This document shows, in pieces, positions 37,213 through 50,700 of a stretch of DNA of 64,000 nucleotides. The stretch spans positions 14,721,222 to 14,785,221 of the forward strand of contig NC_054085.1 of the NCBI RefSeq assembly GCF_017562075.2, written 5' to 3'. The translations under genes were made by a program, and so were the position numbers. The notes below the pieces were generated by a model, which was given only the letters and a program-made list of their open reading frames with translations, had not been told where the DNA came from and ran no database searches. This stretch comes from Anopheles merus (Eukaryota > Arthropoda > Insecta > Diptera > Culicidae). How positions within the stretch are numbered: the stretch's first letter is position 1; every line of letters begins with the position of its first letter.

Positions 37213-37330
37213 CAGCGTACGGGTTTGCTCTCTCGCCTTCCCTGGTCGGTCCTGTGAACCACTCGGTTCTCACGAATCCTTTCAGCTTTCATACTGTATC
37301 GTTCCATTTGTGGGCGGCTTCTTCGGCCAT
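37213..37330 (-). other. Candidate minus-strand internal exon (118 bases)
   Basis: The acceptor is TTTTTCCCTCCTTGCAG ending at 37331 and the donor is GCTG|GTGAGT at 37212-37207. One frame is open for 38 codons with a basic composition (ERYSMKAERIRENR). It stops at the TGA inside the donor, so splicing would remove that stop. An alternative frame starts with ATG at the acceptor but stops after 13 codons. No family is recognised. The nearest other minus-strand candidate exon is 15 kb away, so membership of one gene is not established. Confidence 0.3.
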
Positions 37331-37790
37331 CTGCAAGGAGGGAAAAAGGATTAAAGGTTTCACGGGTGTGATACACGGACCACGACGGCAACGGTGTGGG
37401 GTGTTGATTGGGATATCATTTGGCAGGATATTTATCGTATAAATTGCATTTTTATTTATGGCTTACTTTACTGCTCCTCTTGTCGTCTTGTGGTTGGATG
37501 TGTAATGTGTGTCTCCGATTTCTTCGAATGCTTCGGTTGTGTTTACTGAATCAAATCGTCATGAATATGTTCGCTCCAAAAATGAATGCTTGTAACGAGC
37601 ATGCGGACGAGATTTGAATTTAAAATCAACTATTATTGATTTTTTTAATGTTACATAAGTGTTAATGTAAAAAAACAATAAAGCTGATTTTCTGATTATT
37701 ATTTTTTTCAATTGTCAATCAATCAAACTTCATAGTTACTTTCTAATCCGTTCATGCTTTTGGAAAAATCAAGCAGAAAAAGTTTCAGTC

Positions 37791-37865
37791 TCGCATCGCG
37801 ATTTGAACTATTGCCTTACCGTACACAGTGGTGAACACTTACCGCGACGCTACGCTGCAGTCCGT
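37791..37865 (-). mobile_element. tRNA-like pol III promoter, probable SINE head of another family
   Basis: On the minus strand TAGCGTCGCGG (37842-37852) resembles an A box and is followed about 44 bases on by a perfect B box GTTCAAATC (37800-37808). The spacing fits a tRNA-derived promoter. No acceptor or T stem forms, so it is not a functional tRNA gene. The sequence differs from the three other SINE fragments outside the boxes. A chance pair of boxes remains possible. Confidence 0.33.
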
Positions 37866-38878
37866 CAACGGTGAGGCTAATTTTAGAAATAAAAACATCT
37901 TCCATCCTCACGAACCTACTTTCTCTTTCCGTTCACCTTCAAATCCCTAAATCGTTCCGCGATGGACAGATTAAAGTGACGGCTTACACCGCAAAACGGT
38001 AACATAAATTAAACCATATCCATAAAACATCCTAATGCAGGCTTTAAATCACCGTTCCGTCAGCAATCTCCACCACTTTGTTGCTTTGTCTACTCTCTTC
38101 CGCTCCTTTTTACCACCCACGATCAATTGTTTGCACTTGGGGCCAACGCAATATAATAGGTATTGATTAGTTCCTCCCCCCTCCCCTCCCTTCCTACAAA
38201 TGCAAATTAGCAATCCGTTAGCATAGGATAACAGTATCTAAAACCCGTTAGCCGTTTTAATTATCGATCTCGGTTCGCCTTCGCCGTCAGCGGCGTGCAC
38301 TTGAATTTGCCTAACCCCTTTTCCCCCTTATTCGCTTCTCGAACGAATGTACGCAAAACGTGCCAACGATGCAAAGGTTCTATGCCCGCCAGCATCCAAC
38401 CAAACCCTCCAAACACCCTACAGGTTGAGGCACACTTCATTAGTGGTCCACAAAACCCATCGTTAAACCCCAGCCACACGGCGGCGCCTTCGCTGGTAGG
38501 CTTGCATGTGCACAGGCAGAGCAAAACTGCCAACCGAACGGGTTGGATGGTTGTTGAGAGATGAAAAACGAGCTACCTGAGGTCATTGAATCAACGGTGG
38601 TCGTTTTTTTTTTTGTTGTTGTTGTTGTTACCTGTCGCGGAAACAGCTCCCCAGAGAAGGTTACGTTTTATGAAGTAAGAAAACGTAACCCAACTGCCTC
38701 TCACTCACGGTTGCGTATTAAAGAGGCAGCAGCAACAGCAACAGCAACGACAACGCCGCTCGAGACGCACACACGTCGGTCAGAAATTAGCTCTACACAG
38801 CAGCTAATAAAGAATAATTTGTCCCATGAATAATGCAACGGACATTGGTAATTATTATTGAATAATGAGCTAATTTGG

Positions 38879-39526
38879 TCACACGTCTCGGCCGTAATTT
38901 GCCACCACCGCCACCCTCTCGCGTACGTGTACTCGGTATGGGCGCGAACATACGCGACAACCGTTGACCTCGAGAGAGTGGTCACACAACCGCGGCGAGG
39001 GTGAGACCGACAGAACGGGCGAGCACGCTCGTGCACGCTTTCGGCGTCTGTTTCTGCTGACGTCCACACGAATGCCCCGAAAGCCCGATGTGTGTCGCTT
39101 TTTCTTGATTAACTCGTCCGCCCGTTTCTCCCTGCCGCGCCATCCCCATTGAGTGTGTCCACTCAAGCGTGGGAAATTTAGCCAAACAGCCCGCGCCAAA
39201 TGCGGCACACACCGGCTTCTCTCTGCTTCGTCACCATCATTCGGTTTGGGGTCGTCCGATTCGTCCGAGATCCTGCTGATCAAATAATTAGCTTTTCTCG
39301 GACGTCTGATTTTGACAGCAGGTGGTGATGGACGGGCGCCGGCCTTTTGCCGGCGGACCGACGGCACTGATGCTTGTGCTGATTGTGCCTTAACGGCTGA
39401 CGATTGCCCGGGGCCGGGGTCGAGCGGTTGCACCTCATGCTGTACCCGACCCGCCCCGCAAGCAACCCGGTTGCCGAACTTCAATAATGAGACCGTTCGA
39501 TTCTGGCGACGCGGGTGCGACGCTTT
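38879..39526 (-). other. 215-codon minus-strand open segment without methionine
   Basis: The minus strand is open from 39526 to a stop at 38879 in a CpG-rich stretch. The translation has no methionine at all, so it could only be an internal or terminal exon. It carries an acidic patch (ISDESDDPKPNDGDEAE) between basic regions. No acceptor of good quality was found at its upstream end. A CpG-rich regulatory region with chance open frame is an equal alternative. Confidence 0.15.
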
Positions 39527-41296
39527 TCAAATCGAAATTTGTTGTAATCGAGTGGTAATTTAAGTTATAATTGAGAACTTACTTAATTCCCAGTTGTTGT
39601 TTGATTAGCGTAAATATCAGTTCAACTAACGTGTGTTTTCGTGTTTTTCGTAAACTTTCGTAGCAATTAGGTTCATATAATTCTTTAAATTAGATGTAAC
39701 AATCATTTATAAGATATGACTCATTGGCAATAATTACAAAAATTTGCACATCCTTTGCCCGCTAAACAGAACATGGATTCCACAGTTGGCACATACTGGA
39801 GTTTGATAAACTGCATCATTTGCAGTCGCGATGTGTGTTTTTCTCCCCATAAACCACCTTAAACAGTCCTCACTCACTCGTGCAAGGACGTTGCACATCA
39901 CCGGTAGCATCATAAATTATTCCCTGCCCTCCAAAGGCCCCTCGAGTTTCCTAGCTCTCCAAAAACCTACTGATAATGATTCGCGAAATCGGATCGTATC
40001 AGCGTGTTGAATCAGCCACACGAAAATGCATCCTCCAACCGTTGTCTACCACACCGGGGCGGTTGTTCGCACCGGTTTTGTTCGATGGTTTGTCCGTTTG
40101 GCCAAACACTATTATAGCAAGAGCTTGTGTCGATGGTTTTGTGTTGGTAAAATGCACCTCCAGCAAATCCCGTGTTGCTTGGTTGGCCCAATGGGTTGAA
40201 AATATGCTCTGTCAGTTGTAGCAGCTTATTGTAGAAGCTGTAACAAGAGGGCCCACGGCCGTAGCCGTGGTACGGTGGTACGGCTGCTGCATTTTATTTT
40301 TGTTACGATTATTATACTTGTGAACTGGAGTTCCTTTTTATTATTATAGCGGGGATTTGCTTTCGCTGTACTCTCCCGTTGTCCTTGCCAATGTTCAAGC
40401 GCACAGACACAGTGATGGCGGTGGGTTTTTTCCAATTCGAAAAGGCACTTCTATTTTAAAAATTATTAAACAAAAAAAATTATATTTAAAAGCTCCAAAT
40501 AAGTATGAAACATAACGAGCTTAGTTCTTCGAATAATATAAATTATACAAACATATTTGCCCTCCAAACAATTCTACACATTCACACCGCACTGTAGCTA
40601 CGTTTCCCATGTGCACAACAGCCACCATACAAATGCCAATCGCATCCTTTCCAGCCCACCGGGGGAATTGGAAAACAAATTGTTAGTACGGTGTGTGTGT
40701 GTATGTCCGACACAGCTCGTTTTCTGTACTCATGTCCGACCATTATGTTGTATCCTTTCCCTTCCCCGTCCGTCCCATCTAAAAATGACCAGAGGTAACA
40801 TTATCGACGATCCAGTTCGTATCTAGCAGCAAACTCCTGTACAAAACAAAGCAGCAAATATTCCCGTGTGCTAGTTTTCCTTGCAGTGGGTACACTATAC
40901 TCTCAACTGCAGCAAACAACTCCCACCTTTAGGGTGATGTGTATGGTAGCTCAAATGTGTGTACCCGCGAGCAGCAGAATCATACTGATGAAAGCTTTCC
41001 TTCATTTTAAAAACGCTTTCTAATGAGTTTCGAGAAGCTACGTACGTACGTGAAACTTTTGCGCTTATTTTGTTCATTTATTTAACTGTTACATGTACCA
41101 GGAATCGACAATCGCTAGTGCAAGCGATCCCGGTTGGTTTTTGTACTGTGCACCGCCAACCTCGAAACCGGTTGAAAAATTCACCGTAATTCAATATTGC
41201 AAGGCTCCCCCGCGTGACGACACAGAACGCGCCGCGGAGTGACAACCCGAGTTAAGCGCTAATGTTTCGTAAATGCACACGCTGCACAAAGCTCCG

Positions 41297-41384
<88 letters not shown>
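41297..41384. repeat. Long (GT)n microsatellite
   Basis: GT dinucleotides with one GTTT interruption near 41308. The uninterrupted run is about 73 bases (41311-41383). Confidence 0.97.
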
Positions 41385-41488
41385 ACCTGGTCCGGTCAGA
41401 AAAGTGGCATTTTTTCTCGCAAGCGCACGTGATTTTTCCTCCCGGGCACGAGTTTCTCGCATAAATTCCAAGAAGCCGGCTGGTACAC

Positions 41489-41527
<39 letters not shown>
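41489..41527. repeat. (GAT)13 microsatellite
   Basis: Thirteen uninterrupted GAT units. It lies about 100 bases from the long GT tract. Confidence 0.95.
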
Positions 41528-41530
<3 letters not shown>

Positions 41531-44321
41531 TCTTGCCCCTTCAAACAAGCGGGAGCGACTTATTCCAAGCGCGTTTCTGTGTCTTGCATTGTGCAGTGTG
41601 GTTTCATCTGCTACCTCGACTACTATTTGTGCAAAACGTTCACGTACCAGCCAGTTCACCGAAAAAGCGCACACCGGAGCGCGCTCCCCTGGAGGGTGAC
41701 ACATTTTATTCCGAAAAAAATGCATGTATATATGTGCTTGAGTGTATGTGCTTGAGTGTGTGTGTGTGTGTGGGTTCCAACGCAAGATCAAATGGTTCAC
41801 GAGAAACCGCGTGCAAAGCATTTTTCCGTACAGTTTATTTGTCTCCCCTGCTTTGCCATGACGGAGAGGGCAAACGTTACGGAATTGCTTTCACGATCCA
41901 AAATTTCACACCACACGAATGAATGGTAAAAGGTCGTGGTTTTTTTGTGTCAAACGAACATTCCACTGGGTGGTCACTTTGTCGGGGAATGACATTGCTT
42001 CGGTCTAGGGCATTTGACATCCCTGGGCAAGGGCTGTTCCGAGAATCATTTAGCACGGGAGCAGCAAGAACAATTATGTCAGCACTTTTGGCATAAACGT
42101 GCATCACTCGTGTCAAGCCACTCGTGTGGGATCCTTGAAGCCATTCAGGCAACAGACTACCTTCGTGCTTGTTTTGATATTTTCTCGCGATTCATACAAT
42201 AGAGATAAAGTCATACTGCTAAGACTCATATGGCAATGTGATTCGCCTTAACTGATAGATTGGAACAACACAAATGAGTTCCTTAGAAGCCTTTAGAGCG
42301 AGCGCCATTCCAAACGAGGATTTAAAGAATAATTATTTATCAAAACAGAGTAAAATTACGGTTTAATCGTTAAAATTTTAATATTATAAAACCAGCACAC
42401 ACACACATATATACAACGTCGATTCCGTGTAACAAGCCTGAAGATGATTATCATCTCTATCCCAAAAGCTGCATAAAAATTACACTTTATATCGAAGCCC
42501 ATCGCGAACGCCCGCAGCCCTTTTTATGTCTCACTCCTGCTGTACTATCTCTGCAAAACAATCAACCCCTCCAGAGAGGCAGAAAAAACTGGGCACACAC
42601 ACACACACCAGATAACGCGCCAAAGGAAAACCCAAGCACTAGCCGGGGTTTTGTTTTGGTTTTTGTTTCTTGTTGCCTTTCCCCGACGCCAAACCTGAGA
42701 TCGCTTATCGCCGTGGGCCGTTCCGTTCGCTGCGAGAAGAAAACAGTACCCACAATCACGAAACACGGAAGTGCTTAAGAAAGGGGCCGAAACGTTCTAA
42801 GGCGGTCAATAAATAAAGCGACCCAATCGGTGGTCCTTATCGGGCTTTGAGACGCCGTTTCCGCCGAGGCTCTATCCGAAAATACCCCTTTTTTGTGCTG
42901 AGTAGTCGTTGATGCTTCCTCCAGGGCAACGATTTTAAAATACGGTTGCGTTGGTTGCCTTTTTAGATAACTTTCCACAGCTCCCCTGTTATAGTATACA
43001 GTGACAAATATTCCAATATTCTGCCTACTTTTTTCCGGGTAAGAGGGATAGGGAGTGAAAAACTTATCTCATTTTAATGGTGAGTCATTCGTTTAGTACA
43101 GCAAACCATTATTTTGCTGCGTTGCTGTTTTGATATACTTGCAAAGATATCGCTTCCATTTACTATGTTCAGAAAAAATGAAAAGCTTTTACGATACGTT
43201 GAAAATATCTGTCCTGTGAAAATATAATCCTTTGACTATGCAACAACCTTCACTCCATCAAACCACCAGGCTGCTCCATGATGTCAGTTTTGTTGCCGAT
43301 TTTAAATTACTCACAAAACTGAAACCTTTCATACAAGAAACATTGAAAACCTTCCATATTAGTTGCTTCCATCCAAACAGGACAATCTGGTAATCCATTT
43401 TCGCAACATCTAACTTCATTTTCCCCGACTTTAAGCCACCACCACCCATCATCACACGGCAAACAGGAAGTTAGCAAATGAGAACGCTCATTTCCGCCCA
43501 GCGGACGCTCGTTCGTTAAGGAAAAGTTCATACCCCCTAACCCCCCATGGTACACAAAAGCACACAAAGCAACATTATTTCATGCCTACGGAGGCCAACA
43601 CAAAACCAGCGCGGCGTACAGCAGTAGTAGGTCTTAACTTTTTCCTCCGCGGAATGAAGCGATAACAATTTTCTACACCCCCCGCGCTAGGGCTCGAAAC
43701 GGCTCGGAAGGATAAAATAGGATTTCTTCCCACCACTGCTATCGGGTTTCATTTGTTCTCGCTGAATGTCACCCATTCAGCGTAACGATCAGACAGCACA
43801 GCGACCGTTATTTTCATCCTCTCTTGTTTGTATGTTTTTTTTTTCTGCCATACTGCCCCACCGGAGTCCATTTTCCAACTTTAGCACGACTTTTATCTCG
43901 CACGGTTTGAGAGACTGAGCCCGCTGGCCCGCTAAATGCTGCACCGAGCAGTCATTTCCGTCCGTCTGTCAGAGTTATTAGTCGCGATCTAATAATAGCT
44001 GCTCGGTGCAGGAAAAACAAATCTCGTGCCTTACGCCCCAGCAACTTTGCGCGAACAGAAACGCACCACAAAGATGGGGGGACCGACCTCCCCGTGGTGA
44101 AACGAGGCTGAAAAGTTGCAGGTTTCCGATAGACAGCTGTGCTGAGCCTGAAAGTTGGCCGGCGAAACGAGAGAAGCCACGTGGTTTCGCCTTTTACCTT
44201 TTAGCGTTTTGATTTTCTCCACACTCCCCGGGAACGGTAATCGACCACCGAAAGAAGGAAGGTCGAAGCAAACTTTTCTGCGAAACTGATTTTTTCCACA
44301 AACACATACACTCTCTCTAAC

Positions 44322-44376
44322 GACGTCTTTTTCTTTCTTCTTTTCTCTCTTTGTTTGCGTGTCGTTTCAGGTAATT
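44322..44376 (+). other. Candidate recursive splice site (acceptor abutting donor)
   Basis: A long pyrimidine-rich tract (about 44322-44365) ends in TTTCAG at 44365-44370 and is followed at once by GTAATT. This is the juxtaposed acceptor-donor arrangement of Drosophila zero-length-exon (ratchet) recursive splice sites, which occur in very long introns. The donor half is GTAATT rather than the best GTAAGT. A consensus donor, CC|GTAAGT, lies 151 bases downstream at 44522, as expected for a recursive-splice exon defined before its own donor is regenerated. Function is inferred. Confidence 0.4.
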
Positions 44377-44521
44377 ATAATCAATGGTTGAAAGTCCAGG
44401 GTCCCTTGAAGCCCGGGGGCAGAAGTTGCGTGCGGAACGACCGGGCGCACAAACACCACGGAAGAGCACGCGGAAGAGTTGTCCAGGGAAGGGCACACAA
44501 ACACCCACTACCTAAACCACC
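44371..44521 (+). other. Candidate recursive-splice exon or internal exon
   Basis: The 151-base segment lies between the strong acceptor ending at 44370 and the donor GTAAGT at 44522. Two frames contain early stops. The third (codons from 44373) is open for 49 codons and rich in Arg, His, Gly and Pro, with no recognisable domain. If it is coding, one nucleotide must come from the exon before and two pass to the next. If it is a recursive-splice exon it would normally be skipped. I favour the second reading. Confidence 0.3.
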
Positions 44522-47500
44522 GTAAGTCCGCTATTAGTGCTTTGACGCTTCTGTTTCTGAACACTCGCTCCAGCAGCTGCGGGTAACAGTGCCTCCGGGG
44601 CTTTTGTGTGGCTTTGGGAAGGTGCACGTGTGCGCTGCTCCCACCACACCGGAAATCGTTTGATCCAGACCGAACCACCAAGCGAAGCAGCGTAACGCGA
44701 TGCAATCGTGGCTAACCTCTCACCGGGACCGAGCAGCAGAGATAAGACACATTTCCGCGTACAGGCGAATTCTACGGGCGCGTACGTCAAACTTTTGAAG
44801 GTCCTTCCTTCTGTCTTGCCTCCCGTCCTTTTATGCAGCGTTTACGTAAGCGCCGTACACGTGGAAAGCGTTTCGCTTCGCATCCTTAGTGCTGGTCCCA
44901 TGGAAAGCGAACGACCGGAAGTGGTTACATTATTCTGCTCACGAGGCGTACCGCTCTACGCTTCTCGCGGTTTCTTTTGCGCCCCGACCGGCGGTGTAGT
45001 AAAGAAAGTTAAAGATTTATGCCCCGACAGTGACTTGATCGCTGAATGGCATTTTGCTCGCTTTTTCGCACGCAAGAGGTTAACGCAAAAGGAGCCAAAC
45101 TCCTGGCAGTAGGGGTGGGGGAGAGCGTATTTTTATCCACAACCACCACAGTAACTGTCAGCCACTTCCGGATTGATTCGGCCAAAGGGTGCAACTGCTG
45201 CGTGGGCTACCACAGCGCGGTAGTTTTCTTGCTGCTTTATCTGCTTTCCCTGCCGAGGTAAGAACGCGGAACATAGAATAATGGGATGAAATTGTTCTTG
45301 TTCGTTCTGTACAGAAACGATTCAATCTCGCATCCTTAACGAAAGCATCCGGTATTTGCTGTGCGCGGGAAATGCTTGCACAATTTACCAAATCGAGCAC
45401 AAATGTCGCTTCCCCTAGCTTCGCGTGACTGGAAAGTACAATGGAGCCGGTATAAAATCACCCATTAAAAACGATGTACTTTCGCACAAACAACGCACAG
45501 CTCCGGGAAAGGAGCTTCTTGTTAGGCTATAAAAATGGTAAAATAACGACGGTACCTGGAAGCGCACGCCGCACCTTTTTTCTTGGGGGATGCGTTTTTT
45601 CTCTTTGTGTGTTCTCACGGAAAGCGGGAAAATGTATGGCAGCAATAGAATATAAGCTGCGTAGGTGAAGCGTTTCTTTCTAACGATCTTATACTGAAAG
45701 GGAAACGATCTCTACGCGTGAAATGTTAAAAAAGAATGCTTGTATAAATCCGTATTTTCTAAATTAAAATAATTAAATTTAACTCTCCAAAAGACAAAAA
45801 CAAACCTTAACGAGAGATCAAATTCAAGTAGTTTTTGTTACTAGTTTGACAATCAATCAAAAACTGCTCGAAAACTGCACGAAAAATGTTGGCGAAAGTC
45901 ACCCGAAGTAAAACATGCATTGAAATAACACGATCTTATTGGATTCCTACCATAATTAAATTGCTTCCACATTCCAATGTGAAGCCTTTTATTTGCAGTT
46001 AATGTACTGCAAAGACTCAATTCAATAAAAAAAGAGGATGCACCAAAATCAATAACGATCGAATTAAAATTCCACCGCGCATTCCACGTATCGCTGGCAC
46101 TAATAATGGTGGCTCATCACTAATTATGTTAATAACTTTTCACTCCTCTTATTCATAACCACATTAATTAATAAAGCTTCAAAGATGAAACGCGTGGGGT
46201 TTTGGGAATGTTTATTTTTTTATCCCCCTCTGTGTAAAGGGAGGGTTGTTTAACGACCGCTTACATAATTAAATTTAATATTCGTTACAGCTTAAATCAA
46301 GTCATTACAGGCACAATCCCACCCATTACTCGAAACGGAGGGGGCTCGACACAGTCGATTTCATCATAAATTACACACAACAGCATCCTCTCTCTCTTTT
46401 TCTCTCTCTTTCTCCCTCTTGGTCGATTATCGATATTAACATGTGCACAAGGACACCGTATGCAACATGGGCATGGTAGCCTTTCCAAAGGCACTTTCCA
46501 ACTGACTGAATCGTTTACTGCTGCTCTGCGTGTGTGTGTGTGTCGGTGGTCAATCGGAAACAAAACGATTGCAATCTTCCGACCCTTCCTACCCTCTTTG
46601 ATACACAGAGAGAGATAGAGAGAGGTGGATTGTTGTTCAACAACGCGTCGTGTCCCAGATGACTTCATTACAACCGCACCGCATACCGAGCGCTGCAGCG
46701 GGATGGCGGAAGGAGAACCAAACATGTCCACCTTCTAACCACACGAACCATCACCACACCGGGGTTTGACTTGAGCGGTTTTGTCCTCCTGACCGACTGA
46801 CACAAAAGTATCCTCGTCGGGCTGGACGCAAACACACACACACACCATTTCCCAACGGGTACCCGAGACCCTTCTTTTTCCGACCCCCGGAACAAACACA
46901 CCGGGGCCGCACAGGGCTCCAGCGTTATGGGTGTTTTGTGTGAAGCCGGCCCCCATTAAAACGTGTGCTATCAATTTGTACCGGAGTGTAAAAACATCGA
47001 AAACATACATCCATTGCCCTGCCCCGCGTCTGCCATTGTTGCCCCGCCCGTTTTTGCCGCTCCACACAATATCGCATGTGTGTTGCAACAAACTGCAGGC
47101 TCGCAACCATAAAATGCTGTGTGCTTCGAGATGCAAATTATTTCTGCCCAATGGTTGGGGGGAGGTGAAAAAGGGAAGATAATTCAGCCACACCACCCAC
47201 CAATTGAACACTCTGGCGCTTCCCGTTCATGCCAAAAGCACGCAAAGTGTGAGCAGCAGCAGCAGCACGCAATCGTGTGCGGCATAAATTAATGCTGAAC
47301 TTTTTTAATGCAAAATTTATGTCACCCGGCACAAAACACTCACACCGCCGGAGGCTCTTCCGTCTTTCCGTTCTGCCCGCTCTGTGCCAAAACGCAGCTG
47401 TGGTAGAAGCGCCAACTGACCCCGACAGCCAACATTATGCAGCCCGCCGTTGGGTCGTTTACGGCACAAACAAAAAAAAAAAGGGGAGAAAGAATAAAAA

Positions 47501-47718
47501 TCAGGACACTACCCACCAGCACCAGGATGGCTGCGCAGGGAGGCATGGGTATGTGTGCTTTTACGTTTTATTATATGGCTTGTAAATTTAATTTTATATG
47601 CGCACAATTTCCGCACACTCCATGCCCAGAGCCAGAAATTACACACACACACACACACTGTGTGCCTTGTTTCGGGTCTTTACAACGACACTGAATCGTT
47701 CATCGTTTCGCTGGGTAT

Positions 47719-47742
47719 CTTCTTCTTCTTCTTCTTCTTCTT
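47719..47742. repeat. (TTC)8 microsatellite
   Basis: Eight TTC units. Confidence 0.9.
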
Positions 47743-50700
47743 GAATTAAACCAATAATTTAAGGATAGAGCATAAACAATGAATGCTTGGGGACAGTTTT
47801 GTTTGTGCAATTTTGTCCTACTGCAATCAGCACACCGCCCCATAGTGGGGTTGTGGTGAATTGATAATAAGATTTCGATTTTCCCGATCAACGCGCGCGT
47901 GTGCACCAACACACATATCCTGCAGCTATACTAGCATCCCCTTCGGCCGGTCATAAATTCTGCCTGTTTCGTAAATATTTACGCCAGTGCCCGTGTGTTC
48001 TAGCGCCCCCGTCGAAGGAAAGTGGTGCAAAAGCACACCGACAAAAACGGCTTTCCCTCAAGCAGTGGGAAGGTTTTGTCTGCACTTTTTGCCCGCTCAG
48101 CTCAAGCACAGAACCGGTGAGTGACAAATATCCTGCACTGTTCCTATTTCTGTCCTCAAAAAAAAAGAACGATCTAAAAGGAAAAGCCTGCTGCAATGCG
48201 ACTGCGGAGAAGAGCGAAGCATAACCACGTCGGCAAAACGCTAACATTAGCCCAGTACATTCCCGCCATTCCCGGAAGCAACAGCAGCAGCAGCAACAGG
48301 ACAGGTCTCTCAGTGCCTGCTCACCAAGATAAGACATGCTTCTTTTGCATGTGCCACGACGGCGTGTCAGCACGATAGGAACGTCCCGCACGTGACGTGA
48401 CCGGATTGCGAGACACACGCAGGAGAGCATTCGAGGGGAAATTACACGCCAGCCACGGTACATCACCCGTAGACGCGCGCACGTAACACGTTTGCGTTGA
48501 TATTTATTTATTAGTTTCGCGTCCTGCTTCATCCTTCTCCCTTTACAGTTGTGAAAAACTGGCTGGAATTTACATTTACATGGGAAAAGGCTTCCCGGGA
48601 AATTGTCATCAAACGGTTGTAGCAGTGATGTGCAAGCTTGAGTACATATATCCGGGAAATTATTGCTATTAAAGTTTGCAAAATTATGATACGAAAGATT
48701 TGTAGCCGTTTCGCGGAAGAGGAAAAATTAATATCTCTCCACAAAAAGCACCACTATTTAATCGCAATAAGTAGTACCTCGATCTTGATCGAGCTTTTTG
48801 CTTTGGGTCGTATAAATAAATCATCATAAATATTTTTCTATGAAAAAAAGAAGTGTTTTCCTTCTCTCTGTGCCCATAAATTGAGCCATGAAAAATAGCT
48901 TCCTATTATAAAAATGAAGCCAGATAAAAAAATAAAAAAACAGAAGTCTACCACCAAGAGGAAGCGTTTCGCAAGCGTACTACCCTTACCGTATGCATCA
49001 GGTGCACGGACTCTCCCTCTCTCTCCCTCTCTCACTCTATCTCCCTCTATTATTATGCTTTTTTCTTCCCGACCCATTTCCGGTATGTTTCGGTGTCAAT
49101 TTATTCATAAATAAACACATGTTCTCACCACATGTGGTCGCCCGTTGCCTTTTTGCTGTCGCAAATTTCCGAACCACCGTCGCAAGCGGAAATACGGGAA
49201 GGATGCACAATATTGTAAAGCGATTTATTTCATATTCCTTTAATTGGGCTTAATTTGGTTCATAAATTATAAACAAAGCGAACATTAAAGACATAATTTA
49301 GGGTGCTCACAATTCGAATAAGATAGCTAAGCTTCTACACAATGCCAGAACTCCCTGAAAGGGTTCACAAGTTGTGCCTTTCCTAAAGCTACTTTTAATC
49401 CACTGAAACAACCATCCACCAATCATGCACCATCGAACCGATCTCAAACATCAAACAAACACGGCATATCTAGTCCGTGTGGCCCAGGCGGTTAGCATAG
49501 ACGCATAAATCACATAAATCACACTCACTCCACTAGGCAAAAGGGCAATGTATATATACATGGGCATCCCTTTCTGACAAGGTTCACAGCAGCAGAAACA
49601 TCACCAAGCAACACGTGCCTCTTAAATCCCTCCGGTGGGGAGGCCAAAAAAGGCTAACGAAAACATCAGGAAATTAACATAAACCTCACTCACTTGACAA
49701 ACACTCTCGCACGCGCACCTCCGGCTATGTCTCCCAGGTGGACCATTTATTCCACAAACACACACACACACACACATACAGAGCCTTTTCTTCGCAAAGC
49801 CCCCATATACGACACACGCCCACACACTATAAGCGCCACTCGCCACTGGGGAAACGGCGTGCGAATGGAACAAAACATGACACTAATTATCTATCAGCTC
49901 CATTTATGGTGTTTGTTTCTTGCTTTTCGGATCGGTGATCTATTCGATCTTTTCCAAACATTCCATCGCTCGATTAGCATTGGAGAGGAGAGAAACGGAT
50001 GAGAGATGTACCGGATTTGTGTGTTTATTTTTATTCCATTTGTCAACAAAACCTCATCCCTCCACAAAACAAACACACGCGCGCTTCATCCGCCTCAAAC
50101 GCACAACATACACACACAAAAAAACTTTAAACGCTTCGGGTTCGGGAGAACACCCGCCAAGATGATTGTGCGATAAATCTTGAACAACGCTACGCGCCCA
50201 ATTATCTCCCATGTTGGGAGCAATCGCACACACACACACACACACACACTCAGGCACACAGAGGGATGCTGGCGGCTGGAAAGGGGTGGCAGGTGTCAAG
50301 TGACCGCTTCTAACGCTCTGCGACCCCCGAACGACGCTGCCCGGCCGTTGGGAACACGCGCAACGGCTTCCGAAAATTTATCGACTCGAATGAAATATTT
50401 GACACAATATCTTAATTAATTACTGGCACTGGACGCAGACGGGGACGCCGGGGCCACAATCTACCCTGCAACGCGAGCTTAAGCCTCGCCGGGGAATCCC
50501 ACCGCTAAAGTTGGGCAGCACGACAGCACACATGTGGCTTTGTTTTGCCATACCCCCTTTTCAGGACCTTTCCTTCGCCTACCCCAAATCACATACGCAT
50601 TCCGGTTGGTTTTTGGCGGGTCGCCCCCAGATCCTGCACCACACGTTCAAAATTTTGGTCTACCAACCCATAAGCCATAGGGCTTTATCAGTGTGCTTGT

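Larger units (their letters stand above)
39527..44321. other. Non-coding stretch with long microsatellites
   Basis: Contains the long GT tract and the GAT repeat. CCACGGC and GCCGTGG at 40253-40270 form a 7-base hairpin. A 12-base palindrome of ACGT units is at 41040-41051. No gene is supported. Confidence 0.55.

Noticed and set aside
41191..41544. Open frames with His-Thr or Cys-Val runs
   Set aside because: They are translations of the GT/CA microsatellite in several frames on both strands, not genes.
45451..45457. TATA box and gene start
   Set aside because: TATAAAA has GC-rich flanks, but there is no insect initiator about 30 bases on and no following gene. Similar strings occur at 59859, 62703 and 63246.
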